From Rhodocyclaceae bacterium (GTDB taxonomy: Bacteria > Pseudomonadota > Gammaproteobacteria > Burkholderiales > Rhodocyclaceae), in contig JANYAW010000029.1 in the NCBI GenBank assembly GCA_025361105.1, positions 1-6,062 on the forward strand: a stretch of 6,062 nt of DNA. The letters are read 5' to 3'. The position numbers and the translations under genes were made by a program. The notes beneath the pieces are model-generated. The model was given only the letters and a program-made list of their open reading frames with translations, had not been told where the DNA came from and did not search any database. Below are positions 5,349 through 6,062 of this stretch, in pieces (the stretch's first letter is position 1; every line of letters begins with the position of its first letter).

Positions 5349-6062
5349 ACAACGTGTCATCACGGCTTTGTTGCTGGTCTTTTTGTTAGGTGGCGTACTG
5401 TTCCTTTTGCCTGCAAGCTACGTGCCGCTGGCCTTCGTGGGAGTTGTTGCTTGTGCAGGCTGGGAGTGGGTGCGGCTGATGCGTTTGAATAACAGCGCGG
5501 GCTATTTTTTTGCAATTGCCCTGATGCTGGCGTGCTGGCAAATACTAATCGGCGTACCCGAATCGGTGACCAGTATTTTTGGCATTTCTTCGGCGTTTTG
5601 GTTGATTGTCGCGCCGTTGTGGTTCCGTCAAAAATGGCGGCTGGCGGGCAATGACGCGTTTGGTTATGGCATCGGTTTGTTGGTCATCGTGCCGATGTGG
5701 CTGGCGATGGTGGAGCTATTCCGCGCCAGTGCCTGGTTGCTCTTAGCGGTAATGGCGATTTGCTGGGTCGCGGATATTTCAGCCTATTTCGTCGGTCGGC
5801 GTTTTGGTCGTCGTAAACTCGCTCCCAACATTAGCCCGGGCAAGACTTGGGAAGGAGTTGCTGGCGGCGTGACCGGGGTCTTGATTTACGGTGGCATAGT
5901 GCTCAATTTTTCACCGCTTAAAGATCATTGGACGATGGGTTTATTTGGCACTGTGCTGGTTTTGTTGATGCTGACGGCGGTGAGTGTGGCGGGTGATTTG
6001 TTCGAGTCATTACTCAAACGCCAAGCTGACATCAAAGACAGCAGTCAGTTGTTGCCCGGCCA
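5341..6062 (+). CDS. cdsA: Phosphatidate cytidylyltransferase (CDP-diacylglycerol synthase), 3' end outside window
   Basis: CdsA is the inner-membrane enzyme that makes CDP-diacylglycerol from phosphatidate and CTP, the branch point for all phospholipids. The window holds 240 complete codons with no stop before the right edge. The start MLKQRVITAL resembles E. coli CdsA (MLKYRLISA). Hydrophobic segments lie at about 5-24, 27-43, 54-72, 77-94, 106-126, 130-150, 172-190 and 198-218. Conserved polar motifs are WVADISAYFVGRRFG (142-156), KLAPNISPGKTWEG (159-172), AGDLFESLLKR (217-227) and the start of the family signature, IKDSSQLLPG (231-240), with acidic residues D145, D219 and D233. The expected His-Gly-Gly and Asp-Arg of the signature fall just past the edge. 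The ATG lies inside the uppS end (8-nt overlap) with only a weak GTGAG upstream, so translation is probably coupled. Confidence 0.96.
   Translation, partial: MLKQRVITALLLVFLLGGVLFLLPASYVPLAFVGVVACAGWEWVRLMRLNNSAGYFFAIALMLACWQILIGVPESVTSIFGISSAFWLIVAPLWFRQKWRLAGNDAFGYGIGLLVIVPMWLAMVELFRASAWLLLAVMAICWVADISAYFVGRRFGRRKLAPNISPGKTWEGVAGGVTGVLIYGGIVLNFSPLKDHWTMGLFGTVLVLLMLTAVSVAGDLFESLLKRQADIKDSSQLLPG

Overview
The window is a conserved housekeeping locus from a Gram-negative proteobacterium, most likely a betaproteobacterium. EF-Ts carries the 'LRVKLGNK' stretch and S2 carries 'DVGYHK' and 'VDTNHSP', which I associate with Betaproteobacteria. The order glnD-map / rpsB-tsf-pyrH-frr-uppS-cdsA is shared by beta- and gammaproteobacteria, so the class call is an inference from protein flavour. 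Nothing in the window suggests a mobile element, prophage, CRISPR array, defence island or tRNA/rRNA gene.

Left part (1-1164, minus strand): the first 117 codons of glnD (PII uridylyltransferase), then map (methionine aminopeptidase). Map is upstream, and only 3 nt separate its stop from the glnD start, so they are probably co-transcribed leftward.

Divergent control region (1165-1402): this 238-bp gap holds a very good sigma-70 promoter for rpsB, a possible map promoter on the other strand, and a roughly 105-nt rpsB leader with small hairpins. The two -10/discriminator blocks match at 13 of 14 bases in inverted orientation. A 12-bp near-palindrome lies almost midway between them.

Right part (1403-6062, plus strand): rpsB (S2), tsf (EF-Ts), pyrH (UMP kinase), frr (ribosome recycling factor), uppS (undecaprenyl diphosphate synthase) and the 5' part of cdsA (CDP-diacylglycerol synthase). 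pyrH/frr overlap by 4 nt and uppS/cdsA by 8 nt. The rpsB-tsf gap contains a strong imperfect hairpin without a U-run, and the tsf-pyrH junction contains a terminator-like stem followed by seven T. Together the genes join translation (S2, EF-Ts, RRF, N-terminal Met removal), pyrimidine nucleotide supply (PyrH) and envelope lipid synthesis (UppS, CdsA). In related genomes the cluster usually continues with dxr, rseP and bamA beyond the right edge.

No previously undescribed system is visible. The points worth a second look are regulatory (mirrored divergent promoters, leader and intergenic RNA structures) plus two unusual residue choices, in GlnD and EF-Ts.
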